This document shows, in pieces, positions 46,987 to 55,715 of a stretch of DNA of 64,000 nucleotides. Origin of the DNA: Pararhizobium sp. IMCC21322 (lineage in GTDB: Bacteria > Pseudomonadota > Alphaproteobacteria > Rhizobiales > GCA-2746425); contig NZ_CP132335.1 in the NCBI RefSeq assembly GCF_030758295.1, forward strand, positions 186,001 to 250,000, in the 5' to 3' direction. Below the pieces are notes generated by a model. It saw only the letters and a list, made by a program, of their open reading frames with translations. It was not told where the DNA came from and made no database searches. Every line of letters begins with the position of its first letter. The first letter of the stretch is position 1. Position numbers and translations under genes: made by a program.

Positions 46987-47646
46987 ATGCATTACAAAAT
47001 AATACCTGTTGCGTTTCTGCTTACGTGGCTAACAGCCATCTGGACCGGTCCAGCCATGGCAGAGGAGAAGATCATTCTCGCAGCCTTCGGCGATAGCTTG
47101 TCAGCCGGCTACCAATTACCGCCCGAAGCGGCCTTTCCCGTACAGCTGCAAAAGGCGCTGACTGCAAAAGGACTGGATGTGGAAGTCCGCAATGTCGCCG
47201 TTTCTGGAGATACCACAAGCGGCGGCTTGGCGCGGCTCGACTGGTCAATTAGCGACGATGTGGACGGCGTGATTTATGAACTGGGCGCCAATGATGCCCT
47301 GCGTGGCGTGAACCCCGCCATCACGCGCGATGCGGTGGACGCAGCTCTTGCCCGGTTTACCGAGCGCGATATTGAAGTGCTGGTTGCCGGAATGCTTGCC
47401 CCGCCCAATCTGGGCACTGAATACGGCAATGCCTTCAACACCATTTTTCCGGACCTTGCCAAAAAATATGACACTGTGTTTTATCCGTTCTTTCTGGACG
47501 GTGTTGCTGGCGATGCAACATTGAACCTGCCAGACAGAATTCACCCCACTGCAGAAGGTGTCGCCATCATTGTGGAGCGCATTCTGCCGGATGTGGAAGC
47601 CCTGCTGGCAAGAATCGAACTGGACAGAACCAAAAACGCCTCGTAA
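46987..47646 (+). CDS. tesA: Periplasmic arylesterase / lysophospholipase L1 (TesA type)
   Basis: 219 residues. Signal peptide (IIPVAFLLTWLTAIWTGPAMA-EE). SGNH-hydrolase blocks are intact: block I AAFGDSLSAGYQLP (catalytic Ser), block III YELGANDALRGV, block V LPDRIHPTAEG (catalytic Asp and His). Hydrolyses acyl esters or thioesters in the periplasm. Divergent from ybbA, the usual arrangement. Confidence 0.95.
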   Translation: MHYKIIPVAFLLTWLTAIWTGPAMAEEKIILAAFGDSLSAGYQLPPEAAFPVQLQKALTAKGLDVEVRNVAVSGDTTSGGLARLDWSISDDVDGVIYELGANDALRGVNPAITRDAVDAALARFTERDIEVLVAGMLAPPNLGTEYGNAFNTIFPDLAKKYDTVFYPFFLDGVAGDATLNLPDRIHPTAEGVAIIVERILPDVEALLARIELDRTKNAS

Positions 47647-47697
47647 AATTTCGGTCCACTCAAAAATTCCCTCAAGAAATCTCAGGACATCACCTCT

Positions 47698-48750
47698 ATG
47701 GACATGCGCAGGCTTGGCCGCACTGATATAACTGTTTCTTCCCTTTGCCTTGGCACCATGACCTTTGGCGAGCAGAACACACGGGCCGACGGCTTTGCCC
47801 AGATGGACCGCGCCCTTGAGGGCGGCATCAATTTCTTCGACACCGCAGAATTATATGCCGTACCGCCAAAAGCCGCGACGGTCGGACGCTCCGAGGAAAT
47901 TGTTGGCGACTGGTTTGAAGCACGCAACAACCGCGATCAGGTGATTCTTGCAACCAAAGTTGTGGGCCGCAGCAGCAATAAATGGTTTCGGGAGGATGGC
48001 GCGCTGCCGAAACTCGACCGCCAGAACATAATGGAGGCGGTCGACGGAAGTCTGACCCGGCTCAAGACCGATTATATCGACCTTTATCAGATTCACTGGC
48101 CGGACCGGAAAATGCCAAGCTTCGGCGCCAGCCCCATGCAGTTCAAGAAACCGGAACCGCATGAAGACGAAGTTCCAATCGAAGAAACACTGGAAGTGAT
48201 GAGCGAGTTGGTCACCGCCGGGAAAATCCGCGCCATCGGCCTGTCTAATGAAAGCAGTTGGGGTGCCATGAAATATCTGGAGGCCCATCGCCACAAGGGT
48301 CTGGAACGCGTCCATTCCATCCAGAACACCTATAATCTCGTCAACCGCACCTTTGAGGTCAATCTGGCAGAACTGGCTATCCGGGAAGATGTTCGGCTGC
48401 TGGCCTATTCCAGCCTCGCCCAGGGCTATCTAACGGGAAAATACCTGAACGGTGCCCTGCCCAAAGGCGCAAGGCGCACCCTGTTTGACCGTCAGGACCG
48501 CTATGAAGGCCCCGGTGCCGAAGAGGCCTATACCGCTTATGTGGCGCTGGCAAAAGAGTTTGGCATCGATCCCGCCCAGATGGCCATTGCCTTCGCCGCA
48601 TCCCGCCCTTTCGCCACCGCCAACATCATCGGCGCGACAAATCTGGAGCAATTGGACAATGCGATTGCGGCAGCCGATCTGACCATCACCGAAGAACTGG
48701 AAAACCGGATTAACGAATTACACGTCATACACGGCAATCCCTGCCCTTGA
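47698..48750 (+). CDS. Aldo/keto reductase (Tas-like, NADP-dependent)
   Basis: 350 residues, TIM-barrel AKR. Catalytic Asp-Tyr are in the INFFDTAELYAVPP segment, Lys in ILATKVVGRSSN and His in LYQIHWPD; C-terminal NADP-binding part FATANIIGATNLEQLDNAI. The overall layout is that of the Tas/YajO-type reductases. The inverted repeat at 48881-48985 lies downstream. Confidence 0.92.
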   Translation: MDMRRLGRTDITVSSLCLGTMTFGEQNTRADGFAQMDRALEGGINFFDTAELYAVPPKAATVGRSEEIVGDWFEARNNRDQVILATKVVGRSSNKWFREDGALPKLDRQNIMEAVDGSLTRLKTDYIDLYQIHWPDRKMPSFGASPMQFKKPEPHEDEVPIEETLEVMSELVTAGKIRAIGLSNESSWGAMKYLEAHRHKGLERVHSIQNTYNLVNRTFEVNLAELAIREDVRLLAYSSLAQGYLTGKYLNGALPKGARRTLFDRQDRYEGPGAEEAYTAYVALAKEFGIDPAQMAIAFAASRPFATANIIGATNLEQLDNAIAAADLTITEELENRINELHVIHGNPCP

Positions 48751-48880
48751 TGGGAGCGGTGCCCGCGCGTGTGGAATAACGGCGTTTAGAGTTTCAGTGA
48801 CGATACCCAAATCAAACGGCACTGGTTCACCAATGCAATTGTAAAACCCGTTTCAAACGTATCAAGCCTTGTTCGAACTA

Positions 48881-48985
48881 TGGGTCCTCGGAATAAATCC
48901 AAGGACGACGATGGGCCCGTTACCATAAGGCTGGTTATACACCCGCATCTCATGCCGTCGTCCTTGGATTTATTCCGAGGACCCA
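48881..48985. repeat. Perfect 30-bp inverted repeat (palindromic intergenic element)
   Basis: Left arm 48881-48910 (begins TGGGTCCTCGGAATAAATCC) and right arm 48956-48985 (ends TTTATTCCGAGGACCCA) are exact reverse complements over 30 bp, separated by 45 bp. It lies between two convergent genes. The arms resemble dispersed REP/MITE-like intergenic elements of Hyphomicrobiales that contain a GAGGA-type core; RNA from either strand would form a very stable hairpin and can terminate both genes. Confidence 0.85.
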
Positions 48986-49017
48986 CACCGTCAACGCCTG
49001 CTTTCCCAAGAATCCCG

Positions 49018-49404
49018 TCAGAACAACCCATTGTCATTTGCGGACCCATCCGTAATCACCTGCAACACGTCCCAGTGCTCAACGATTTTCCCGTTTTCAT
49101 CAAAGCGAAAGATATCGATACCGGCATAATCATCACTGCCCGGCCATAGCTGATGGCAGTGCAGCACCACTATATTGTCTTCCGCAACAGCTCGTTTGAA
49201 AATGGTTTTCTTGCCGGGATAGTCCCGCGCCATGCGCTCGAAATACGCAATAAAGGCTTCTTTGCCATCCGCAACATGCGGATTGTGCTGGATGTATTGG
49301 TCACCCACATAGGCTTCGATAGCTGCGCGCGGCTGACATTGATTGAACATCAGATCATAAAAGGCCTGTGCATTGATCTTGTTCTGTCCCGGGTCTGACG
49401 CCAT
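49018..49404 (-). CDS. SnoaL-like / NTF2-fold protein
   Basis: 128 residues with the cone-shaped NTF2-like pattern: helical start (AQAFYDLMFNQCQPRAAIEA), YIQHNPHVADGKEAFIAYFE and strands HCHQLWPGSDDYAGIDIFRF, GKIVEHWDVLQ. The family includes polyketide cyclases and predicted ester cyclases. The substrate is unknown. Confidence 0.88.
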   Translation of the reverse strand: MASDPGQNKINAQAFYDLMFNQCQPRAAIEAYVGDQYIQHNPHVADGKEAFIAYFERMARDYPGKKTIFKRAVAEDNIVVLHCHQLWPGSDDYAGIDIFRFDENGKIVEHWDVLQVITDGSANDNGLF

Positions 49405-49431
49405 GAAAATTTCCTTTTTCAGCCCTTCAAC

Positions 49432-50058
49432 TTATGCAGTTCCAATCAGATTTGAAATTGCATCAGCATCTGCTGTTTGTTCCCGCAAAAGCCCTTCCTG
49501 AACTCCGGCCCTGTCGCGCATGTCGCGGTTCTGGCTGACCTTCCAGACGCCCTCAAGGCTCTCGATAGTCAGTTCCACGCCGACAATTCCGCGCAATTGC
49601 CGCGACACATAATCGGCGGGCGCATCGGAAACGGCCCAAGGCTCGGCTCTGTCTTGCTCATGCTGACGGGTCAGCTCAGCAAGATGAACCATCAGCCAAT
49701 CAGTATCATCAACAAACCGAAACGCACCGCGCGCGTGAACCACCACATAATTCCACGTCGGCACGACCTTGCCGTGCGCCTGCTTCGATGGGTACCATGA
49801 GGGCGTGACATAACTCTGCGGTCCCTGAAAGATTGCCATCACAGTTTCCAGTTCAGCCCGATTGCGCCACAACCCATTGGCTTTGGCAACATGACCACGC
49901 AGCAGGCCCTTATCAGACTGGTCCGCATGCAAAACCAACGGCACATGGTCCGCCTGTAATTGGCCTGCCGCAGACGACACCAGTGTCGCCAAGGGCTGCG
50001 CACATATCAAATCCTGCATCACATCAAGACGGTCTTCGCGGAACAAAGGCTGGTACAT
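49432..50058 (-). CDS. FMN-binding negative transcriptional regulator, PaiB type
   Basis: 208 residues with the split-barrel flavin fold: MYQPLFREDRLDVMQDLICA, ADHVPLVLHADQ, GPQSYVTPSWYPSKQAHGKV, VPTWNYVVVHARGAFRFVDD. PaiB-type proteins were linked to control of sporulation and proteases in Bacillus; in Gram-negative bacteria they act as FMN/heme-binding proteins of unclear use. Divergent from a VOC gene. Confidence 0.92.
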   Translation of the reverse strand: MYQPLFREDRLDVMQDLICAQPLATLVSSAAGQLQADHVPLVLHADQSDKGLLRGHVAKANGLWRNRAELETVMAIFQGPQSYVTPSWYPSKQAHGKVVPTWNYVVVHARGAFRFVDDTDWLMVHLAELTRQHEQDRAEPWAVSDAPADYVSRQLRGIVGVELTIESLEGVWKVSQNRDMRDRAGVQEGLLREQTADADAISNLIGTA

Positions 50059-50209
50059 GATTCACCACACTTTCTGGTGTTTGCATTTCCGGATTTGCAT
50101 CCATAATCCGGGAAAATTCATTTGCCAACCATCTGAATTCAGGTGTGTATGGCTGCCAGACTTGTTGTGCCACCCATCCACACCGCCACAAAACAGAGAA
50201 GTCTGTCAC

Positions 50210-50617
50210 ATGAAACCAAGAATTAGCATGATCGCACTTGCCGTTGCAGATGTGCAGCGGTCCGTCGCATTTTACCATGATGGGCTGGGATTTCCCAAAA
50301 TGGATTCACCGCCTGGCGTCGCTTTCTTCAATCTGAATGGCACATGGCTTGGTCTGTCTGAACGAGAGGCATTGGCCGAAGACGCGACGGTTTCGGCAGA
50401 AGGCAGCGGCTACAACAATTTCAGTCTGGCCCACAATGTAGCTTCCAAAGAGGAAGTCGACGCTGTTTTCGCGCAGGCCCTGAAGGCTGGCGCAAAAGCG
50501 GTAAAACCTGTGCAGGAAGCCTCCTGGGGCGGCTATCACGGCTATGTCAGCGATCCGGACGGGCATCTTTGGGAAATCGCATATAATCCGTATTTCTGGA
50601 TCGGGCCAAAAGATTAA
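50210..50617 (+). CDS. VOC-family (glyoxalase/bleomycin-resistance-like) protein
   Basis: 135 residues from ATG 50210. The first half (ISMIALAVADVQRSVAFYHD, GLGFPKM) and second half (GYNNFSLAHNV, GGYHGYVSDPDGHLWEIAYN) form the usual paired beta-alpha-beta-beta-beta units. Typical metal-binding Glu (WEIAYN) is present. Closest in layout to proteins annotated as glyoxalase family; the substrate is unknown. Confidence 0.9.
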   Translation: MKPRISMIALAVADVQRSVAFYHDGLGFPKMDSPPGVAFFNLNGTWLGLSEREALAEDATVSAEGSGYNNFSLAHNVASKEEVDAVFAQALKAGAKAVKPVQEASWGGYHGYVSDPDGHLWEIAYNPYFWIGPKD

Positions 50618-50631
50618 AGGCGGCAAACCTT

Positions 50632-51441
50632 TCAGCAATCTCCGAGCTTCACAACCAACGGGCAATGGTCAGAAATCTCGGGGTCTCTCACAATTTCGAA
50701 GGCCGAGACATGCGCGGCAGAATTAACAAGCAAGTAATCTGCAAAACGGCCCGGCTTGGTATAATGCGATGTTCTAGTACCGCCAGCGCCCGCACTTTGC
50801 ACAAGGTCGGTCAGGCCCAATTCACCCAGAATTTCAAAAGTTTCGCTGTCGGGCAGAACATTGAAATCTCCGCATACAATTATGGGATCACCCGGCTGGG
50901 CAACAGACTGCACCAGTTCCGCCAGTTTGCGCGCCTGCGCCAGCCGCTCTGGCGTATCGTGTTTGCCGGCAAGGTCACGCAACCCATGCATATGTGCGAT
51001 GACAACAGGTACTTGCTGTTCGAAATCAAACAGCCGCACAGCGTGCGCGCTTCTGGAGCGCGGATGCGCGCCATACCCGTTTGCTGAAAATGTGCCATGA
51101 ACAAAACCCTGATACTGGGCGATGACGGGCATGGTATCGCGGATGAAGGTCGCCAGTCCCCATTGTGAAGGAATGCGCTCTGCGCCATCCCACAAATCAC
51201 CCTGTGCTGCGGGGCAGAAAATCGCCCTGTGGTTCGGAAGTGATTTTGAAACTTCGGCAAAGAAATTGGCTTTTTGGGGCAATTCCAAACCCTGGTCGCG
51301 ATAGCTCAACCAGTCCTTTTGCGTGCCGGGCGTATGCACCACTTCCTGAAGGCACAGAACATCCGGGTCAGCCTGACGAACATAGGCAAGCAATTCGTTG
51401 CCCAGCCGACCGCCCCAACCATTTAAAGACATGATTTTCAT
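50632..51441 (-). CDS. Endonuclease/exonuclease/phosphatase family protein
   Basis: 269 residues. The metal-dependent fold is marked by MKIMSLNGWGGRLGNELLAY, VLCLQEVVH (metal-binding Glu), IVCGDFNVLPDSE (Asp/Asn) and C-terminal ISDHCPLVVKL (His). No signal peptide. It could hydrolyse DNA, RNA or phosphodiesters; the substrate is not assignable. Confidence 0.9.
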   Translation of the reverse strand: MKIMSLNGWGGRLGNELLAYVRQADPDVLCLQEVVHTPGTQKDWLSYRDQGLELPQKANFFAEVSKSLPNHRAIFCPAAQGDLWDGAERIPSQWGLATFIRDTMPVIAQYQGFVHGTFSANGYGAHPRSRSAHAVRLFDFEQQVPVVIAHMHGLRDLAGKHDTPERLAQARKLAELVQSVAQPGDPIIVCGDFNVLPDSETFEILGELGLTDLVQSAGAGGTRTSHYTKPGRFADYLLVNSAAHVSAFEIVRDPEISDHCPLVVKLGDC

Positions 51442-51489
51442 ATCAAAAGCCTACCAGCCACGGATCCGCACCATCAAGGCCGGAGGCGT

Positions 51490-51798
51490 CTAGCGATCCA
51501 GAAATTCGATCTCGACGAAAGCACACTCAAAATCATTGCCATTGATCACATCATGCTCCACGCCCAACGCACGGAAATAGGGAACGCCGTTTTGCATGGC
51601 AGCGATACTCCGCTCCCCGCCTGCTGTTTCAATTTCCAGATTTCCGTCAAACAGCGGCACAACCACATAATCATATTCATGCCTGTGCCAGCCAGTATTG
51701 TCGCCCCGTTTTGGAAAGCGCCATTCGGTGACCCGTGTTTTGGCATTTTCAATCTGGATGGTCGGTCTGGCCGTCCCGGCGTTGTTGTCGCTGCACAT
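51490..51798 (-). CDS. Small cupin protein
   Basis: 102 residues with the single beta-barrel pattern VTEWRFPKRGDNTGWHRHEY (two metal-binding histidines), DGNLEIETAGGERSIA and RALGVEHDVINGNDFECAFV. Function unknown. Confidence 0.85.
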   Translation of the reverse strand: MCSDNNAGTARPTIQIENAKTRVTEWRFPKRGDNTGWHRHEYDYVVVPLFDGNLEIETAGGERSIAAMQNGVPYFRALGVEHDVINGNDFECAFVEIEFLDR

Positions 51799-51906
51799 AC
51801 TATCAAGTCTCCATTTTGAGCTGATAGAGACTCACCCTGCGAGCTGACACAACATAGGTCCAGTTTGCATCAGACTGAATGCCAGACAGAGTCTAGGGTG
51901 CGCACC

Positions 51907-52281
51907 CTAGCTCTTGTCCCAAGGCTGACGGGAGGCTTCGTAAATTTTGGTCTCGGTGGAAAAAAAAGCCGTATCATCCAGTGAGCCTGCCATCACGAAA
52001 ACCTTGTCGGCCAGCTTTGAATTGATATTGCAAATGGGCGAGGCGCAGTTTCCGCAAAACGTCAATTCCAGATCATTACCGGTCTCGGATTTTCGGGAAT
52101 GGGTTTTCACCGGACCGGTCACTGAGAAACAATCACGCGGAACCACATAGAGTGGCAGATTGCCCGCCCCCGAAATGCGCTGACAATCCCGGCAATAACA
52201 CTGGATCGTAAAGGCAGGTTCGCCGGTGATTTCATAACGCGTTGCGCCGCAAAGGCACCCGCCGGTGTGTGGTAACGCCAT
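51907..52281 (-). CDS. GFA family protein (glutathione-dependent formaldehyde-activating enzyme type)
   Basis: 124 residues. The zinc-binding cysteines follow the family order: GGCLCGATRYEITG, IQCYCRDCQRISG and LTFCGNCASPICNI. Members bind zinc; most have no proven activity. Confidence 0.92.
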   Translation of the reverse strand: MALPHTGGCLCGATRYEITGEPAFTIQCYCRDCQRISGAGNLPLYVVPRDCFSVTGPVKTHSRKSETGNDLELTFCGNCASPICNINSKLADKVFVMAGSLDDTAFFSTETKIYEASRQPWDKS

Positions 52282-52350
52282 GATTTGCTTTCCAACAGGC
52301 TACTGATTTCAGTGTAAAGCGTAACATTCACACCAGCTTCGGGACAAATC

Positions 52351-52827
52351 CTAGCCAGAATCCGCAGTCAGATTTTCTGTCAATTCACCAAGTGTCGCTA
52401 CCAGCACCTCCAACCGCTCCATATCAAGCCCCGTTGCGGAAATCAGACATTCCGTAATCCGGGGCGCATGTTCTTGCAGCGCCTTGCCACTTTCGGTCAA
52501 ACTGACAAAAACCTGCCGCTCATCCTCAATGCCGCGTTTACGGGTTACAGAACCAAGCTTTTCCAACCGTTTGAGAAGCGGCGTCAGGGTGCTGGATTCC
52601 ATCTTCAGGCGGTTGGCCAGCTGCCCCACGCTCTGCCCATCCTCTTCCCACAAAAGGGTGAGCGTAATGTATTGCGGATAGGTCAGCCCCAACGGTTTCA
52701 GCAATGGCGTATAGGCCCGGTTGATCACATGTGCTGCGCTATAGACATAAAAGCAGAACAGCTCATCTGCTTTGGCTGGCGCTTTGGCCAGCACTTTGGT
52801 CGGCACTTTGGTTGAAATGTCAGTCAT
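52351..52827 (-). CDS. MarR-family regulator, OhrR-like
   Basis: 158 residues from ATG 52827, with GGAG upstream (a TTG at 52848 gives a longer form). The winged helix runs from LTYPQYITLTLLWEEDG to LEKLGSVTRKRGIEDERQV. Cys25 in DELFCFYVYSA is at the position of the peroxide-sensing cysteine of OhrR, so it may sense organic peroxides or bleach. The N-terminus has a KVPTKVLAKAPAKA repeat. It is divergent from a 74-residue gene, with two operator copies between. Confidence 0.88.
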   Translation of the reverse strand: MTDISTKVPTKVLAKAPAKADELFCFYVYSAAHVINRAYTPLLKPLGLTYPQYITLTLLWEEDGQSVGQLANRLKMESSTLTPLLKRLEKLGSVTRKRGIEDERQVFVSLTESGKALQEHAPRITECLISATGLDMERLEVLVATLGELTENLTADSG

Positions 52828-52858
52828 GGGCGAAGGCTCCAGCATCAAACCATTTTAC

Positions 52859-52934
52859 ATCGTGCACGATATGATCGTGTTGACAATCAATCACAATGCT
52901 ACTTATTCATAAAGCATAATAAATCGTCCACGAT
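52859..52934. promoter_or_regulatory. MarR operators and promoter of the divergent small gene
   Basis: ATCGTGCACGAT (52859-52870, perfect palindrome) and ATCGTCCACGAT (52923-52934, one mismatch) both continue with ATA. Between them lies a good rightward promoter: TTGACA at 52880-52885 and a TATTCA-type -10 near 52904-52909 with about 18 bp spacing. The two sites flank the promoter, a layout suited to repression by the adjacent MarR protein. Confidence 0.75.
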
Positions 52935-52952
52935 ATAAATAGAGGAAACGCC

Positions 52953-53177
52953 ATGTCCTGGTTGCCAACACTCATCACCAAAACGCCTGAAGAGGGCTAC
53001 GAGCTCGCCATAAAACTGTCCCGCATGGCCGTCAAAAAAACCCAGCCCGACGACGCAGCCCGCGGCCGCATGCGCCCCGACTATTCCAATAATGCCGACA
53101 GCCTGACCATGGCCTCCCATGTGGTGGCGACAAATTTCCAGACAGTGGCACAGGCGAATGATTATTGGCGGGGGTAA
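52953..53177 (+). CDS. Small conserved-looking protein of unknown function
   Basis: 74 residues with AGAGGAAAC as ribosome site before the ATG. No signal peptide or membrane segment; the sequence is mixed and basic in its centre (MAVKKTQPDDAARGRMRP). I do not recognise a family. It stands under the MarR-type operators and is probably the regulator's main target. Confidence 0.55.
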   Translation: MSWLPTLITKTPEEGYELAIKLSRMAVKKTQPDDAARGRMRPDYSNNADSLTMASHVVATNFQTVAQANDYWRG

Positions 53178-53360
53178 ATACCTCTATCCCAACTTCCTTC
53201 CTGCGCAGCTAGCGGCTGCGTAATGAACAGTCTATGGAGAGGCAACAATTTGGTCTGCTGATCGTTGTCACTCCGCTAAGTCGATCAAATTCGACTGATC
53301 ATTCAAACGGCCACTTACTTGAAGGGCCACGGGGCTCATAGTCTCAAGAAGGAAACAACA

Positions 53361-53906
53361 ATGTCTATTTTGAAACAGGGAATGTCCGGTGCCCCGGTCA
53401 AGCGTCTGCAGGAAAAGCTTGGCATCGGCGCCGACGGTATTTTCGGTAGCGGCACTAAAAAGGCCGTCATGGAGTACCAAAGGGCCAATGGCCTGGCCGT
53501 TGATGGCATTGCCGGACCGGATACATTCACAGCCATGGGCTTGCAGGAACTGGTCCTGTTGCGCGTCGGGTCCCGTGGCGCGGCGGTGAAGCAGCTGCAG
53601 GAAGCACTTGGCATCGGTGCTGACGGCATCTACGGCAAGGGCACCAGGCAGGCGGTCATGGATTATCAGAAAGCCAACAACCTGAGCGCAGACGGCATGG
53701 CAGGTCCTTCAACCCTTGCCAGCATGGATTCCTTTGCCGATTTCACAACCGAGACGGTTGCACGCGCAGAAGTCCAGCCCGACGAAGATCATTTCGACAG
53801 CGAAGACATGCCAGAAATCAAAGGCAGCGACCCGGTCCAGGGATCAGCTGCAGAAGCTGCACCCGATAAATCCCTCTGGGGCAAGGTCACAGGTTGGTTT
53901 GGCTGA
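53361..53906 (+). CDS. Protein with two peptidoglycan-binding (PG_binding_1) domains
   Basis: 181 residues from ATG 53361 (GAAGGAAAC before). Two PG_binding_1 units follow each other: residues 1-55 (GAPVKRLQEKLGIGADGIFG, AVMEYQRANGLAVDGIAG) and 65-125 (GAAVKQLQEALGIGADGIYG, AVMDYQKANNLSADGMAG). There is no signal peptide. An acidic linker leads to the C-terminal tail AAPDKSLWGKVTGWFG. The last 77 bp, including 12 bp after the stop, are duplicated at 58326-58402. It could bind peptidoglycan after non-classical export or recognise another ligand. Confidence 0.85.
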   Translation: MSILKQGMSGAPVKRLQEKLGIGADGIFGSGTKKAVMEYQRANGLAVDGIAGPDTFTAMGLQELVLLRVGSRGAAVKQLQEALGIGADGIYGKGTRQAVMDYQKANNLSADGMAGPSTLASMDSFADFTTETVARAEVQPDEDHFDSEDMPEIKGSDPVQGSAAEAAPDKSLWGKVTGWFG

Positions 53907-53917
53907 ACCATATTTGA
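53841..53917 (+). repeat. Duplicated 3' gene end, copy 1
   Basis: 77 bp covering the last 21 codons of the PG-binding gene, its TGA and the following AACCATATTTGA. The partner copy is at 58326-58402. The only coding differences are at third positions (GGA/GGT, CCC/CCG, TCC/TCA), all synonymous. Confidence 0.9.
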
Positions 53918-53967
53918 ACTAAACGGAATCATTTGACCGGCTTTGAACTTTGAATTTCACTCAGAGC

Positions 53968-54003
53968 CGGACACCGCTCCTTCACAAAAAGGAGCGGTGT
54001 CCG
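53968..54003. terminator. Bidirectional hairpin terminator
   Basis: A perfect 15-bp stem (CGGACACCGCTCCTT/AAGGAGCGGTGTCCG) with a 6-nt loop lies between convergent genes. T-rich stretches are weak on both sides, but the stem is very stable. Confidence 0.8.
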
Positions 54004-54020
54004 CGGTTTGATTTGAGCGC

Positions 54021-55001
54021 TTACCGCTTGGCGTTTCGATCTAAAAAATCGATCATCTGACTTGCAATCTCGTTGCCGTATTCCTCAAGCGCGAAGTGAC
54101 CGGTATCAAGCAGATGGAACTCCAGATTCTCGAGATCTCGCTTGTAGGGATGCGCGCCATCCGCTGGAAAAATGTGGTCGTTTTCACCCCACATAAGCAA
54201 CGTCGGTGTCTGGTGTTCCCGAAACAGGGCCTGCCACTTCGAATATTCAGCGACGTTGGTTCCATAATCCAGGAACATCTCAAGCTGAACCTCTTGGTTG
54301 CCAGGCCTGTCTAACAGATACTGAACATGCCAGAAATTATCGGGGCTGATGGCCTCAGGATTTTGGGTACCGTGAGTGAACTGCCACTTCGTCGCATCCA
54401 TCTCCAAAAAGCCACGCAGCGCGTCACCATTTTCAGCAGAAGGATCAGCCCAATAAGCTTTGAGCGGATCCCAGAACTCCTGCAAACCCTCCTCATAGGC
54501 GTTGCCATTTTGGATAATAAAGCCAGAGACCCGTTCCGGGTTTTCCGCAAACATCCGGAACCCGACAGGTGCGCCATAATCCATCAGATAGACAGCGTAG
54601 TCATCAACGTTCTTCTGATCCAACAACTCCGTTATGATTGCTGCCGTGTTAGCAAATGAGTATTCGAAATCTGCTGCGTCCGGCATATCGGATGCACCGT
54701 AACCGGGATAATCTGGCGCGATGACGTGATAGGTTTTTGCAAGTTCGGGAATCAGGTTGCGGAACATATGCGACGACGTTGGAAATCCGTGCAGCAATAG
54801 AACCGTTGGATTTGTCGGATCGCCCGCTTCACGATAAGCGACACTTAGACCGTCAATGATTTCGTATCGAAACGCCGTCTGCGAAACATCGAGCATGGTT
54901 GCAGTCTCTGCGGCGAGTGCAGACGAAGGCGTTATGCTTGGCATCGCTAAGGTCAACGCCAAAAGGCTGGTGCTCAATACGGATTTGAAGACATGGGGCA
55001 T
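54021..55001 (-). CDS. Exported alpha/beta hydrolase, epoxide hydrolase / haloalkane dehalogenase-like
   Basis: 326 residues from ATG 55001 with AAGGAAG upstream. Signal peptide (FKSVLSTSLLALTLAMPSIT, cleavage near ALAA-ET). The active-site set is visible: HGFP oxyanion motif (LLLHGFPTSSHMF), nucleophile Asp in VYLMDYGAPVGFRM, acid Asp in WGENDHIFP and His in LLDTGHFALEE. A Tyr replaces the Trp that follows the nucleophile in classical dehalogenases, so an epoxide hydrolase-like activity is more likely. It is the last gene of a leftward cluster. Confidence 0.88.
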   Translation of the reverse strand: MPHVFKSVLSTSLLALTLAMPSITPSSALAAETATMLDVSQTAFRYEIIDGLSVAYREAGDPTNPTVLLLHGFPTSSHMFRNLIPELAKTYHVIAPDYPGYGASDMPDAADFEYSFANTAAIITELLDQKNVDDYAVYLMDYGAPVGFRMFAENPERVSGFIIQNGNAYEEGLQEFWDPLKAYWADPSAENGDALRGFLEMDATKWQFTHGTQNPEAISPDNFWHVQYLLDRPGNQEVQLEMFLDYGTNVAEYSKWQALFREHQTPTLLMWGENDHIFPADGAHPYKRDLENLEFHLLDTGHFALEEYGNEIASQMIDFLDRNAKR

Positions 55002-55051
55002 TGGTTTTCTTCCTTGGTTTGTGAGGTGAGGTAAATGGGTAGGAGCCTTGA

Positions 55052-55681
55052 TCAATGGTCGTGACCAAGAGCCGATCTCAGTTGTTCGTTTTCTGATTTA
55101 AGTCGCGAAAGTTCGGCGCGAATGGGCGCTAACTGGGGTTTCAATTCTTCAAGCGTCATCCGTTGCGGGATGTGCTGCGGGCAGTTCCAGTCGAGCGCTT
55201 CAATGGTGATGATTACTGCGCGCTCCACTCGACCGCGATAAGACAGGTCTTGCAGTTGCTTTATCAATTCTGGATTCTTGGATGCACCGACCAGCTTTGC
55301 ATTCCCCCAAACCTTGAGCCTTCGACGGTTGGGGTAATCCATCAGGATCAGCGAGATTCGGCCGTCATCCATCAGATTGCCCGCGCTCAAATATTGGCGG
55401 TTCCCGCGGAAATCGGCGTAAGCGATGGTTTGGTGGTCCAGCACCTTGAGGAAGCCTGTGGGGCCGCCGCGAAACTGTACATATGGCCAGCCGTTATCAG
55501 TGACAGTGGCTTGATAAAAGCCATCCCTGCCCGATATGAATTCAGCCTCGTCAGGGCCGATACGGTCAGCGCGATCAGCGTCAGGGTTCAAAAATTTTGC
55601 ATACCCCTCAGCCGATCCGTTTTGCGCCTGCAATGCGCGGACGGAGGGAGTGAAGCTAATCTCTGCGAATGCGCGTGACAT
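55052..55681 (-). CDS. Pyridoxamine 5'-phosphate oxidase-family flavoprotein
   Basis: 209 residues from ATG 55681, which has CAGGAGAG upstream; the earlier start at 55810 lies in the SnoaL-like gene. The split-barrel core appears in DEAEFISGRDGFYQATVTDN, GWPYVQFRGGPTGFLKVLD, NLMDDGRISLILMDYPNRRR and KVWGNAKLV. The C-terminus is a coiled-coil-like helix (IRAELSRLKSENEQLRSAL). Binds FMN or a related cofactor. It overlaps no gene but follows the NTF2-like gene by 34 bp. Confidence 0.88.
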   Translation of the reverse strand: MSRAFAEISFTPSVRALQAQNGSAEGYAKFLNPDADRADRIGPDEAEFISGRDGFYQATVTDNGWPYVQFRGGPTGFLKVLDHQTIAYADFRGNRQYLSAGNLMDDGRISLILMDYPNRRRLKVWGNAKLVGASKNPELIKQLQDLSYRGRVERAVIITIEALDWNCPQHIPQRMTLEELKPQLAPIRAELSRLKSENEQLRSALGHDH

Positions 55682-55715
55682 AGTGCTCTCCTGTTTCAAT
55701 AGGTGGAAAATAGAA

